Assembly (NCBI GenBank): GCA_964519665.1
Contig: CAZFIV010000001.1
Coordinates: 150,149 to 214,148 of the forward strand
Direction: 5' to 3'
From: JANQQN01 sp964519665
Lineage (GTDB): Bacteria > Myxococcota > Kuafuiibacteriia > Kuafuiibacteriales > Kuafuiibacteriaceae
DNA: 64,000 nucleotides
Below, piece by piece: positions 1 through 8,751 of this stretch (its first letter is position 1; each line of letters starts with the position of its first letter). The notes beneath the pieces were generated by a model, which did not search any database, was not told the origin of the DNA, and saw nothing but the letters and a program-made list of their open reading frames with translations. A program made the translations under genes and the position numbers.

Positions 1-239
1 AGGGCGGCTACGAGGCGGGTCGCGAGCTCATCAATAAAGTGAAGCTCTTCTCGCTGCTGGCGAACATCGGCGATACTCGTTCGCTCATCATCCACCCGGC
101 GTCGACCACGCACCAGCAGCTCACGGCCGAGGAGCGCGCATCGGCTGGGGTCAATGATGAGTTGGTCCGGCTGTCGGTTGGCATCGAGCACATCGACGAT
201 ATCGTCGCCGACCTTGACCAGGCGTTGAACCAAGTATGA
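1..239 (+). CDS. metY: O-acetylhomoserine sulfhydrylase, C-terminal end (partial)
   Basis: The open frame runs in from the left edge and ends at TGA 237-239, so only the last ~78 residues are present. They carry the typical C-terminus of Cys/Met-metabolism PLP enzymes: ANIGDTRSLIIHPASTTH, then a loop ending RLSVGIEHIDDIVADL. The ANIGDTRSL and HQQLTAEE wording fits O-acetylhomoserine aminocarboxypropyltransferase (MetY), which makes homocysteine from O-acetylhomoserine and sulfide in the cytoplasm. The PLP lysine lies outside the window. metX starts 13 bases downstream, the usual metY-metX pairing, which supports the call. A cystathionine gamma-synthase paralogue would be the alternative, but the neighbour makes this less likely. 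Confidence 0.88.
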   Translation, partial: GGYEAGRELINKVKLFSLLANIGDTRSLIIHPASTTHQQLTAEERASAGVNDELVRLSVGIEHIDDIVADLDQALNQV

Positions 240-252
240 AGCGGAGCGCGGC

Positions 253-1440
253 TTGACGGAGGGCCTCCCATCCCCGGTTTTCTTCGACCTGCGGTTACCG
301 GACCTGACCACCGAGCGTGGTGGTCAGGTCTCTTCGCTCGTGGTCCGGGGATGGATGTGGGCGTCCGATGGCCCCGCGTTCTTGCGGCGACGTGGCCTTG
401 TTCCGCGCGAGGCCCTGCCCGGCCAGTACGAGCAGGTCGTTCGCCGGGCCGCCGACGCTCCGTCGGCCCGGCCCCCCGCCGATTCCCTTCGCACCGCCCG
501 CGGGCGTGATTTGCCCACGATTCTCATCGTGCATGCCCTGACCGGTCATGCCGGCGCGGGCGGGCCGGGAGGCTGGTGGGAGCCGGTGATCGGGGTGGGA
601 AACGTGTTCGACCCCACCGTCCACCGGGTGCTCTGTTTCAACAACCTTGGCTCCTGTTATGGAACCTCGGGCCCCGCCGACGACGGATACACGGCGGGAC
701 CGCTCACGACCTGGGACCAGGCTCGGGTCATCCTACGCGCGCTCGATGCGTTAGCGATCGAGCGCGTAGAGCTGGCGACGGGGGGGTCGCTGGGGGGTAT
801 GATCACCCTTTCGCTCGCGGCTCTCACACCAGCGCGATTCCGACGGATCGTGCCCATCGCCGCCTGTGCGGCAGCCTCCTCGTGGATTATCGGCTTCAAT
901 CACGTTCAGCGACGAGCGATCGAATCGTCGCCGAACCTCGGCTTATCTTTGGCTCGCCAGATCGCGATGCTGTCGTACCGCGCCGAAGCGGGCCTCGACC
1001 TGCGTCAGGGGCGCCGACCGGCGGACCCGGGCAGCACCGGCGCCTACCGAATGCAGACCTACCTCGACTACCAGGGCACCAAGCTCGTCAACCGATTCGA
1101 GGTGGGGACGTACCTGGCCATGATGGATGCGATGGATAACCACGACCTCACCGCGGTGCCCCAACAGCGGGACGAGGGCGAACGCTGGTCATGGCCCGAC
1201 TCTACATCCGGATTGAGTCGGATCACCGCAAGCTGTATGTCGATCGGCATCGATACCGATCAGCTGTTCCTGCCGGTTCACTCCCAAGCGGTCGCGACCG
1301 AACTGTCCCGCCGCGGGCGGGTCGCGGAGTCGGCGCTGATCCGAAGCCCGCACGGTCACGACGCGTTTCTCATCGAGTGGGATCAGCTCGACGCCCTGCT
1401 CCGACGCGCCTTGTTGCTACCCGTAAGAGAAGAAGTATGA
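253..1440 (+). CDS. metX: Homoserine O-acetyltransferase
   Basis: 395 residues, alpha/beta-hydrolase fold. It transfers acetyl from acetyl-CoA to homoserine, giving the substrate of MetY. The nucleophile elbow GGSLGGM has its serine at about residue 179. The charge-relay Asp is in IDTDQLFLP (about 335) and the His in SPHGHDAF (about 368). The N-terminal strand region includes LIVHALTGHAGAG, the oxyanion area. The start is TTG at 253 with GGAG seven bases upstream; no better ATG precedes the conserved region. Its TGA overlaps the ATG of the next gene (ATGA, 1437-1440), so translation is probably coupled. A succinyl-transferring variant cannot be excluded from sequence alone. Confidence 0.93.
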   Translation: MTEGLPSPVFFDLRLPDLTTERGGQVSSLVVRGWMWASDGPAFLRRRGLVPREALPGQYEQVVRRAADAPSARPPADSLRTARGRDLPTILIVHALTGHAGAGGPGGWWEPVIGVGNVFDPTVHRVLCFNNLGSCYGTSGPADDGYTAGPLTTWDQARVILRALDALAIERVELATGGSLGGMITLSLAALTPARFRRIVPIAACAAASSWIIGFNHVQRRAIESSPNLGLSLARQIAMLSYRAEAGLDLRQGRRPADPGSTGAYRMQTYLDYQGTKLVNRFEVGTYLAMMDAMDNHDLTAVPQQRDEGERWSWPDSTSGLSRITASCMSIGIDTDQLFLPVHSQAVATELSRRGRVAESALIRSPHGHDAFLIEWDQLDALLRRALLLPVREEV

Positions 1441-3950
1441 CCCAGCCTCCGTTTCTCGTTCTCAAATTCGGCGGATCGTCCCTGAGCACCGCTGAGCGTC
1501 TCACCCAAACGGTCGAAATCGTGCGGCGGGCCCGCAGCGAGCGGCGGGTCGCGGTCGTCGTCAGCGCGATGGCCGACAGCACCGATCGCTTGCTCGATTC
1601 TATGGCCCTGGCGGGTCGCGGCGACTTTCAAGGCGCCTCGGAGATCGTCGACGGTATTCACGCCCGTGTGTTGTCTGAAGCGCAGGCGGCCCTGACTTCG
1701 ATCGGGGCCGACGGTGAGGCCCGGATAGCGCTGGCCGAGCAGCTCACTCGATTGTTTCGCCCGTTGGAAGACCTGCTCAAGGGCGTCCACCTCCTGCGAG
1801 AGCTGACCCCCCAGACCCAGGACCTCGTGCTCTCGTTCGGCGAGCGGTCGAGTGCGAACGTGTTCGCGCATCTGCTGACCCACGCCGGAATCCCGGCGTC
1901 GTTCGTGGATAGTCGAGAGTGGACGGTCACCGACGCCGGCTTTGGCGGTGCTTTCGTCGACTGGAGTTCGACGCAAGCCCGCATTTTGAAACTCCGATCG
2001 GCGTGGGATGATGTGGTGACCGTACATACGGGCTTCCTGGGTCAGACCGTGGACGGCCGCACGACCACGCTCGGTCGCAATGGCTCGGATTACACGGCCA
2101 GCCTACTCGCGCGCGGCCTCGACGCCGAGTCTCTCAACATCTGGACGGGCACTTCGGGGATCATGTCGGCAGACCCGGATATCGTGCCCGAAGCCTATCC
2201 GGTGCCCGCGCTGTCATACATGGAGGCGCTCGAGCTCGCGAATTTCGGCGCGCGGATGTTCCACCCGCGGACGATGATTCCACTCATCAGCTCGGGCATT
2301 CCTCTCCGCATTCGGAACACCCTAGAGCCCGACGCACCGGGCACTCTCGTCACTCGAGACGGCAGCACGTCTCCTGACAATCCGACGAGCGTCGCCTCCC
2401 TGGAGCGGCTCGCCCTGGTCGAAGTGGATGCTCGACGCGAAGCCGGCGACCTCCGAGTGGGCGAGCGGGTGTTGAGCGCCCTGGCCACGGCCAATATCCG
2501 GGTGTGGACGGCTATCCAGTCCGGGTTCGGGCAGGCGATGGCGGTCATCGTTCCCGAAGACCAACGCGACGCCGCTTGCGACGCCATACGACTCGAGCTC
2601 GCGCAGGAGATCGAGCGCAGCGAGGTCGACCGAGTCGGTATTCGCCACCCGGTGACCCTGGTGACCCTGGTCGCCGAAGCGATGGGCCAGACGGTGAACG
2701 TGGCCGGTCGGCTCTTTCATGCGCTGGGAGCGGCCGGGATCGGTGTTTGGTCGATCGCGCAAAGCGGCAGCGCGCGTTCGATCGCGTGTGCGGTCGACGC
2801 CGAAGATACCCGGGAGGCGGTACGGACCGTCCACGCGGCGTTCAACTTCAGCTTCGAGACCGTCCACATCTTCGTGCTGGGCGTCGGCGTCGTGGGCGGA
2901 AATCTGCTCGCCCAGATCCGGCAGCAGCAAACCAAGTTGCGCGACCTGATGAACATCGATCTCAAGGTCGTAGGCGTCGCCAACAGTCGGCGATTCTTGT
3001 TTGATGAGAGGGGTCTCGACCTCGAGACTTACGCCGAGCGTCTCGAGACGTCATCCAGCCGGGGCGGATTCCACGAGCTGTTGCCGACGCTCGACCGGCT
3101 CCGGCGGCTGGGGGCGCCGGTCGTCGTTGACTGCACCGCGGCCGATAAGATGGAGGACGTATATCACGCGGCTTTTGCGCGCGGCATTCACGTGGTGGCG
3201 GCCAACAAGAAGGCGCTGACCATCCCTTGGGACGATCGGCAGCGTTTGCTTCGGGCTGCGAGAACGGCCCACCGCTACTACAACTACGAAACGACCGTCG
3301 GCGCGAGTTTGCCGGTCATCGACACGTTGGTGGCAATGGTGCGGACCGGCGATCGGGTCGAGCGGGTGGAAGGTTCGTTGTCGGGCACTTTGGGGTACCT
3401 GGCAAACGAGTTGATGAGCGGGGTGCCGCTTTCGCGGGCCGTGCGCGACGCCAAGAACAAGGGCTACACGGAACCCCATCCCCGAGACGACCTCTCCGGT
3501 ACCGACGCTGCTCGCAAGGCGCTGATTCTGGCCCGGGAACTCGGTCTGGCCATCGACTTCGAAGATGTGGCGGTCACTCCGCTGGTCCCGGAGGAGATCT
3601 TGGCCGAGCACGACCTGGAGGCCTTCTTCGCCAGCCTGGAGCGTTACGATTCGGTGATGACGGAGGAAGTCGAACGCCGGCGGCAACGAGGAGAGGTCCT
3701 GAGGTATCTGGCCACCGTCGAGCCCAACGCGCCGTCCCGAACCGAGATGCTGACCGTTGGTCCGACGTGGGTGCCGTCGAATCACCCAGCGACCCGTCTT
3801 CAAGGCACCGAGGCGTTTTTGGCTTTCTTCACCGAGCGGTACCCCATCGAGCCGTTGGTCATCCAAGGCGCGGGGGCCGGAGGGCCGGTCACCGCCGGCG
3901 GTGTTCTCGCGGATGTCCTGAAGATCGGTCAGTCGCTGCGCGGTCGGTAG
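1437..3950 (+). CDS. thrA: Bifunctional aspartate kinase / homoserine dehydrogenase
   Basis: 837 residues, close to E. coli ThrA/MetL. The N-terminal aspartate kinase begins LKFGGSSLS (about residues 8-16) and includes GRNGSDYTA. Regulatory ACT domains follow (about 310-460), with QSGFGQAMAVIV and QSGSARSIACAV. The homoserine dehydrogenase half starts with the nucleotide-binding VLGVGVVGGN (about 480) and includes AANKKALT and GSLSGTLGYLANEL. It catalyses the first and third steps from aspartate to homoserine and so feeds MetX just upstream. The start is the ATG in the ATGA overlap with metX. The frame stays open upstream to 1191, but that part lies inside metX and is not conserved. Feedback control by threonine is expected for the family but unproven here. 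Confidence 0.95.
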   Translation: MTQPPFLVLKFGGSSLSTAERLTQTVEIVRRARSERRVAVVVSAMADSTDRLLDSMALAGRGDFQGASEIVDGIHARVLSEAQAALTSIGADGEARIALAEQLTRLFRPLEDLLKGVHLLRELTPQTQDLVLSFGERSSANVFAHLLTHAGIPASFVDSREWTVTDAGFGGAFVDWSSTQARILKLRSAWDDVVTVHTGFLGQTVDGRTTTLGRNGSDYTASLLARGLDAESLNIWTGTSGIMSADPDIVPEAYPVPALSYMEALELANFGARMFHPRTMIPLISSGIPLRIRNTLEPDAPGTLVTRDGSTSPDNPTSVASLERLALVEVDARREAGDLRVGERVLSALATANIRVWTAIQSGFGQAMAVIVPEDQRDAACDAIRLELAQEIERSEVDRVGIRHPVTLVTLVAEAMGQTVNVAGRLFHALGAAGIGVWSIAQSGSARSIACAVDAEDTREAVRTVHAAFNFSFETVHIFVLGVGVVGGNLLAQIRQQQTKLRDLMNIDLKVVGVANSRRFLFDERGLDLETYAERLETSSSRGGFHELLPTLDRLRRLGAPVVVDCTAADKMEDVYHAAFARGIHVVAANKKALTIPWDDRQRLLRAARTAHRYYNYETTVGASLPVIDTLVAMVRTGDRVERVEGSLSGTLGYLANELMSGVPLSRAVRDAKNKGYTEPHPRDDLSGTDAARKALILARELGLAIDFEDVAVTPLVPEEILAEHDLEAFFASLERYDSVMTEEVERRRQRGEVLRYLATVEPNAPSRTEMLTVGPTWVPSNHPATRLQGTEAFLAFFTERYPIEPLVIQGAGAGGPVTAGGVLADVLKIGQSLRGR

Positions 3951-3962
3951 GCTTTGAGGCGG

Positions 3963-3985
3963 GTGCGCCGTTAGGTTAGGCGCAC
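3963..3985. terminator. Candidate bidirectional hairpin between convergent genes
   Basis: GTGCGCC at 3963-3969 pairs perfectly with GGCGCAC at 3979-3985 around a 9-base loop. It sits just past the stop of the aspartate kinase/homoserine dehydrogenase gene (3950) and spans the stop of the opposing GH31 gene (3976). There is no clear T-run, so intrinsic termination is uncertain. Confidence 0.4.
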
Positions 3986-5991
3986 AGCGTCTCGAGCACC
4001 GGCCACTTCGCGAAGGCAGGGGGGCGCCTCATGATGGGGGCCAGGTGAAGTTGGGCACCTTCCCGTAGAAAGCATGGCGCCGGGCCGGCAGGAATCTCGA
4101 TCTTGATCGTTCCTCGTTCGACCGGGCCCTCGAGCTCGATGTGTCGGGAGGTCGTTGCCGCTGGGTCGGCCAGGAGCGCGCCGACGGGCACGCGTTTCCA
4201 GGAGCCGGCGGGCAATGGGAGCTCTCGGGTCGGGGTGCCGGGCTCGAGAGCGGGGACCACCAGCAGGTTCGGGCCGAGCAGGAAGGCGCTATCAATGGCG
4301 CGAAGGCGGCTATCGACCGGGTCGGCGAAGAACAGTGGACGCGCGGCGGGCACGCCGGTGATGTGCGCCTGTTGAAAGCAGTCTTGCAGGAAGGGTAACA
4401 GGCGCATTCGCCATCGAATGCTGGCGCGGACCCGGGCCAACGCCTCTTCGCCAAAGCTCCAGGGCTCCTTGCGGGGAGATGGCTGGTCGGCATGGCCCCG
4501 AAAGAACGGGAAGTAGCAGCCGACCTCGAACCATCGCGCGAACAACTCGGGCCCCGGATCACCTGAAAAGCCGCCGACATCGGGACCGGCCATGGCTTGG
4601 CCAACCAGGCCGAGCCCGAGGACCATGGTCACGCTCCATCTAAGGTCGTCCCAGGTGCTCAGGTTGTCGCCGGTCCAGGTCGCCGCGCTTCGCGGCGTCG
4701 CCAGATGAGCGGCCCGGGTCAGCACGAACGGTGGCTCGTGGGGCCGGACCGCCTCGAGCCCGGCTCGGGTCGCCTCGACCATCAGCTGCCCATAGAGATT
4801 GTGGAATCGGGCGTGCGGACCTCCACCGAGGCCTCGGTGTACGGCGTCTTCGGGCAACGTTTGGGTCGGCGTCGAGAACACCGACGGCTCGTTCATGTCG
4901 CACCACAAGCCGGCAACCTTAGTTTCGGTAACGAATCGTTCGACGAGGCCGGCCCACCACGATCGGGTCTGTTCCCGAGTGAAGTCCGGGAACCAGCACC
5001 GGCCCGGCCACACGCGCCCCTCGACGGGTCGACCGCGCCGGTCGAGCACCAGGTGGCCATCGGCTCGCGCTTGCTGCGCGACTTCATAGTCGTCCGCGAT
5101 CGCGAGTCCAGGGTCGATGATGGCCACCGCCCGCAGGCCGGCCTCGACCAGCTCGTGGACGAGGGCGGGTAGATCAGGGAAGGCCTCGGCATCGACCGTA
5201 AAGACCCGAAATCGGTCCATGTAGTCGATATCGAGCCATACGGCCGACAGCGGGATGTCGTGGTGGTCGAAGTTCTGGACCAGCGTTCGGACCTCTTCGG
5301 CCGACATGTACGACCACCGACACTGGTGATAGCCGAGCGCCCACCGGGGCACCTCGGCGGGCCGACCAAAAAGCTCGGTCAGGCCCGACACGGCGGTCGC
5401 GGGGTCGGGGGCTTCGATCCGCAGGAGCACGCATGGTGCGCCGGCGACGGCGATCTCAACGCCGTCCGTTCCCGTGACTACGACGGAGCGGCGAGCCGTA
5501 CAAGCCACGACAAAGGTGGCGCGTCCGTCGGCATGGACCGCCAACACGGCCGGCTGCGACTGGTAGAGCGCCGGCGTATGGTCGTCATATGCGTATGCGT
5601 CGGTGTTCCATGTCTCCGCTCGGAGACCGGTACGCTCGAGGGGGCCGGCCCGCTCACCCGTGCCATAGAAGCTCGTGCCCACGGGGAAGCTCATCTGGGC
5701 GACGAACGTGGAGCCGTCCCAGGCCATGTGAGGCGCAGCCTCGGGTGCCGAAGCGCTGATCGTAGGCGCCGGCAGTGGACCGGCCAGGACGTGGTCGGGT
5801 GGGTCGAGGGGCTCGGGCGCTTCGTCGTCGTCGAGTCGCGCGACGACCCGAACGACCTCGAGGGTCGCACCGCAGGCCATGTTGGACGTTTCCATCCGTA
5901 CGGCCTCGATCCCGTTGCCCAGGGCTCCTGAAAGCCCCAGGGGGCCCGGAACCTGGAGACCATGTCGTCGACGAGGCAGCGTGTCCTGCAC
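3976..5991 (-). CDS. Glycoside hydrolase family 31 (alpha-glucosidase/alpha-xylosidase type)
   Basis: About 671 residues from the chosen start. The GH31 nucleophile motif WCDMNEPSVF is at about residue 361, and the acid/base aspartate lies in TWTGDNLSTW at about 440. Upstream are the family blocks FYGTGERAGP, WALGYHQCRWSY and VWLDIDYMD; downstream is GPDVGGFSGD. No signal peptide is seen, so it probably acts in the cytoplasm on alpha-glucosidic linkages; the exact substrate cannot be told. The start is uncertain. GTG at 5991 gives high-GC3 codons upstream of the two ATGs at 5895 and 5880, either of which could be used. The gene stands alone, converging on the homoserine dehydrogenase gene and starting close to the dipeptidase stop at 6030. 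Confidence 0.87.
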   Translation of the reverse strand: MQDTLPRRRHGLQVPGPLGLSGALGNGIEAVRMETSNMACGATLEVVRVVARLDDDEAPEPLDPPDHVLAGPLPAPTISASAPEAAPHMAWDGSTFVAQMSFPVGTSFYGTGERAGPLERTGLRAETWNTDAYAYDDHTPALYQSQPAVLAVHADGRATFVVACTARRSVVVTGTDGVEIAVAGAPCVLLRIEAPDPATAVSGLTELFGRPAEVPRWALGYHQCRWSYMSAEEVRTLVQNFDHHDIPLSAVWLDIDYMDRFRVFTVDAEAFPDLPALVHELVEAGLRAVAIIDPGLAIADDYEVAQQARADGHLVLDRRGRPVEGRVWPGRCWFPDFTREQTRSWWAGLVERFVTETKVAGLWCDMNEPSVFSTPTQTLPEDAVHRGLGGGPHARFHNLYGQLMVEATRAGLEAVRPHEPPFVLTRAAHLATPRSAATWTGDNLSTWDDLRWSVTMVLGLGLVGQAMAGPDVGGFSGDPGPELFARWFEVGCYFPFFRGHADQPSPRKEPWSFGEEALARVRASIRWRMRLLPFLQDCFQQAHITGVPAARPLFFADPVDSRLRAIDSAFLLGPNLLVVPALEPGTPTRELPLPAGSWKRVPVGALLADPAATTSRHIELEGPVERGTIKIEIPAGPAPCFLREGAQLHLAPIMRRPPAFAKWPVLETLCA

Positions 5992-6029
5992 TTGTCCATT
6001 ATGCCTGAATACATCAGGGCGGCGGAGGC

Positions 6030-6698
6030 CTACGGGATCGCGTCGAACGGAATATCCAAGCGTCGGTACCGGCGGCGAACATCGCGCCCGGTGCCTTCGT
6101 TGAAGTGCCACCATTCGTTACGGATGCCCCTCATACCGGCGTGACGCATGGCCGCCCGGAGAATTCGACGGCGACGGACCTGGGCTCGCGAGAGCTTTCC
6201 CTGAGCCAGATAGGACTTTTCGTAACGGGGCTGCGAGAGGCGGCCCAAGTGGTCGTACGGGGTGCCGAGGTCGAGTTCTTGGCCCTTCGCGTTGGCCAGG
6301 GTGACGTCGACCGCCGCGCCGTAGCTGTGAATCGAGCCGAGCCGAGTATTCGGGTTGGCGACGTAGCTCGACTTGGGGGTGCCCTTCACCGCCTTCCAAA
6401 GCTCGAATTGGGCGGAGTGAGGCCGGTAGCAGTCCTTGAACATCAGGCGAAGGCCGCGGTGATGGCGATCGAGCCAGCGCTGGGCCTTCTTCATCTTGGC
6501 CGCGACCGAAGGTCGGAGCAGACACCGAGCGGCCGGATAGACTTGTCGACCAACGAAGTTATCGGAGGTGGCGTACCGAATGTCGGCCAGGAAACGGCCG
6601 TTCAGACGGAGCACGTCGACCAGTGGCGGGTCGGTGGGCTGGGTTGCGGGTCCGGGTTGAACCAGCAGGCAGCCCGCCATGAGCGCGGGCCAGTTCAT
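6030..6698 (-). CDS. D-alanyl-D-alanine dipeptidase-like (VanX/DdpX, peptidase M15D)
   Basis: 222 residues. A short hydrophobic N-terminus (MNWPALMAGCLLVQP) followed by a Pro/Thr stretch suggests export. Zinc-ligand motifs of the M15 family are present: SIHSYGAAVD (SxHxxGxAxD, about residues 121-130) and EWWHFN (about 196-201). The arginine in KDCYRPHSAQ matches the position that helps binding of the dipeptide carboxylate. The likely role is cleavage of D-Ala-D-Ala in wall recycling; no vancomycin-resistance neighbours (vanH/vanA) are present. ATG 6698 overlaps the TGA of the mog gene (ATGA), so it is translated after it. The frame is open far upstream, but that part lies inside mog. Confidence 0.85.
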   Translation of the reverse strand: MNWPALMAGCLLVQPGPATQPTDPPLVDVLRLNGRFLADIRYATSDNFVGRQVYPAARCLLRPSVAAKMKKAQRWLDRHHRGLRLMFKDCYRPHSAQFELWKAVKGTPKSSYVANPNTRLGSIHSYGAAVDVTLANAKGQELDLGTPYDHLGRLSQPRYEKSYLAQGKLSRAQVRRRRILRAAMRHAGMRGIRNEWWHFNEGTGRDVRRRYRRLDIPFDAIP

Positions 6699-7267
6699 TT
6701 GGACTTGGGCCGAAAGGCCTTGAGCTTCGATTCGTCGGTCGTGAGAAAGGGGCCGCCGATGAGGTCGATGCAGTATGGGATGGCCGGCATGACCGCATCG
6801 AGGCACTCGCGGATCGATTTGGGTTTGCCGGGTAGGTTGACAATGAGAGCTGCGCCGCGAATCACCGCCGTCTGACGGGAGAGGATGGCCGTCGGGACGT
6901 ACTGAAGGCTGACCTGCCGCATCAGCTCTCCGAATCCGGGCATGAGCTTGTCGGCGACCGCTTCGGTCGCTTCGGGAGTGACATCGCGAGGCGCGGGCCC
7001 GGTGCCTCCGGTGGTGACCACCAAGCAGCATTGTTCGTGGTCGACGAGGGTCCTGAGGGTCTCCTCGATGAGCGGACGTTCGTCCGGAATGACGCGCGCC
7101 ACGGGCGTCCACGGGCTGGTCAGAATCTCCCCGAAGTAGGCCGTGATCGCCGGGCCTCCCAGGTCTTCGTATTCGCCGCGGCTCGCCCGGTCCGATACGG
7201 TGACCACGCCAATACGCGCAGTCCGGGTCGTGAGATCGTCGGGGCTGGGGCTCGAAGCGTTGGTCAC
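6695..7267 (-). CDS. mog: Molybdopterin adenylyltransferase / MoaB-Mog family protein
   Basis: 190 residues, standard size. It starts the fold with RIGVVTVSDRASRGEYEDLGG and has the MPT-binding loop TTGGTGPAPRDVTPEAT (about residues 84-100), followed by the Mog-like end LPGKPKSIRECLDAV. It adenylylates molybdopterin during molybdenum cofactor assembly in the cytoplasm. Whether it acts as Mog or the related MoaB cannot be settled here. No other moa/moe genes lie in the window. It is the first gene of a two-gene unit, with the dipeptidase coupled by a 4-base overlap; no functional link between them is obvious. Confidence 0.9.
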   Translation of the reverse strand: MTNASSPSPDDLTTRTARIGVVTVSDRASRGEYEDLGGPAITAYFGEILTSPWTPVARVIPDERPLIEETLRTLVDHEQCCLVVTTGGTGPAPRDVTPEATEAVADKLMPGFGELMRQVSLQYVPTAILSRQTAVIRGAALIVNLPGKPKSIRECLDAVMPAIPYCIDLIGGPFLTTDESKLKAFRPKSK

Positions 7268-7326
7268 GAGCGCAGGGTGGCCGATGTTCTAGTGATCTGT
7301 CACCGGAGTTCTCAGCCAAAACAACT

Positions 7327-7953
7327 CTAGTCGTCGCGCAAGACGAACTCTCGCAGGCGGATCAGCGCCCGCGCGACCATGTAAAGAAGCACCACCGGCC
7401 CGAGGTGGAAAACGAGCAAATGGATGGGATCCGCTCCGCCACACTGCATGTGAAGCGCCGACAAGCCGACCCCAGCCAGCCCGAGGGCGAGAACCCAGCC
7501 GGGGTTCGGAAACCGGCGCCACAGCCGCCCGCTCAAGAAGCCAAGGGCGAGCATGGCGCCTCCCGAGATTAGAGTGCAGTGAAAGAAGCATGTGGCGCCG
7601 GCGTTCAGCGGTGCCGGACCCGATGTGAAGTCCATGATCAGGAGAAGCGCTGCGGCGAGCATCAACACCAGGACGACGGATGCGCCAAGCAACACGCTTC
7701 GGGATACGAGGGGGTAGCCGATCGTCAACGACGCCCCCGCCGCGCTGGCCGCGAACATCAGCAGGAGGGCCACGTACCAGCTGAGGTTGCGTTCGAGCGC
7801 ATGATCTCCGGCGGGGATAAGGAACACGAACGCTAAGAAAACCGATACGATGGCCAGGTATCCGAGCAACGTGACCGCCCGGTCTCGTCGCAAGCGGCGA
7901 AGATCACGGTGAATGTGCGCATAAGCGTCGGATCGGGGGGTCGCTTCCGTCAT
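7327..7953 (-). CDS. Six-helix membrane protein resembling NrsF/DUF1109 anti-sigma proteins
   Basis: 208 residues. A charged cytoplasmic N-terminus of about 35 residues is followed by six hydrophobic segments. The second half holds ATCFFHCTLISG, later LSALHMQCGG and LLVFHLGP, a spacing of Cys and His that resembles NrsF (DUF1109) membrane anti-sigma factors. This resemblance is by eye only. ATG 7953 was chosen over the longer frame because AAGGAG sits six bases upstream and the upstream extension is not membrane-like. No sigma-factor gene is next to it; the closest ECF sigma gene is at 23.3 kb. Treat as a membrane protein of uncertain function. Confidence 0.7.
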   Translation of the reverse strand: MTEATPRSDAYAHIHRDLRRLRRDRAVTLLGYLAIVSVFLAFVFLIPAGDHALERNLSWYVALLLMFAASAAGASLTIGYPLVSRSVLLGASVVLVLMLAAALLLIMDFTSGPAPLNAGATCFFHCTLISGGAMLALGFLSGRLWRRFPNPGWVLALGLAGVGLSALHMQCGGADPIHLLVFHLGPVVLLYMVARALIRLREFVLRDD

Positions 7954-8751
7954 TTTGCTCCTTGACCGATGGTAAGGGTACGACCTGCTGTGTCGGAGGT
8001 TACAGCTTCGATCGAGAAAATCGTCCACCGATCGTTTGTAGCGGCGCAGAATACGGACCTCAGGCGGCTGGCCGCGGAGCGGCGACCGAATCGCGCCCCG
8101 ATCCGCTCGGCCCATGACGTTCGTCCTCCCCGAGGTCAGCGGGACCGGCAACAGGATCGCAACGTCGCCGTGCGGATTTGGCTGGCGCCCAAAACCGACC
8201 GGAGCGGGCAGGTGCGGTAACATAAATTCAAATCCGGAGACCTGGCGCTACTCGCTCAGGGACCGGCGTACGAGAATCTATTCAATGTTTGGCTGCCTTC
8301 TCCGGCGCGTCCTGGACGGACCGAATCATTCCGCCTCGACCAACCGAAAATCGATTCCTCGAGCCAGATTTTCCGGAGGCCCTTACGCGGATTCCCGCGA
8401 GCAATACCGTCTGCGCCGGTCATCTGCGGGGCGACCATCGTCTCACGCCGCGCTCGCTCTGCTTCGTCCGGCGGATATTTTCGCCACCCCTCGTTTTTCG
8501 GTCCCCACTCACATCGTGTTCGGGTACGGGGGTCTCCAGATGAGGTGGAAGGGGGGCGAAGCCCAGGTGAACGCGGGCTTCGCGGAGCAGTACCGGTCGG
8601 TAGCGGGGCAGTGGGACTTGACGGAGGGCGGTCCGATTGGATTCTTGGCGGACGGCGAGCGCGCAGGCCTCACAAGGTTCCGGTGGGCTTTGTCGGTTCT
8701 TCCCGGGGTTCGAGGGTGCTCGACTCGAGCTGACCCTGCGGCTGTAACACG
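7954..8751. other. Intergenic gap of about 0.8 kb with no convincing gene
   Basis: This gap separates the NrsF-like gene from the antiporter gene. Open frames cross it (for example 8114-8755, plus strand), but their proteins are rich in Arg and Pro, have no recognisable motif, and overlap one another on both strands. The left part (about 7970-8290) is less GC-rich than the genes and may hold promoters for the divergent neighbours. One hairpin is clear: CGAAGCCC at 8557-8564 pairs with GGGCTTCG at 8575-8582. No tRNA, riboswitch or insertion sequence was recognised. Confidence 0.5.

Noticed and set aside
1191..1436. N-terminal extension of the aspartate kinase frame
   Set aside because: It lies inside metX and lacks kinase sequence; ATG 1437 in the ATGA overlap gives the standard protein.
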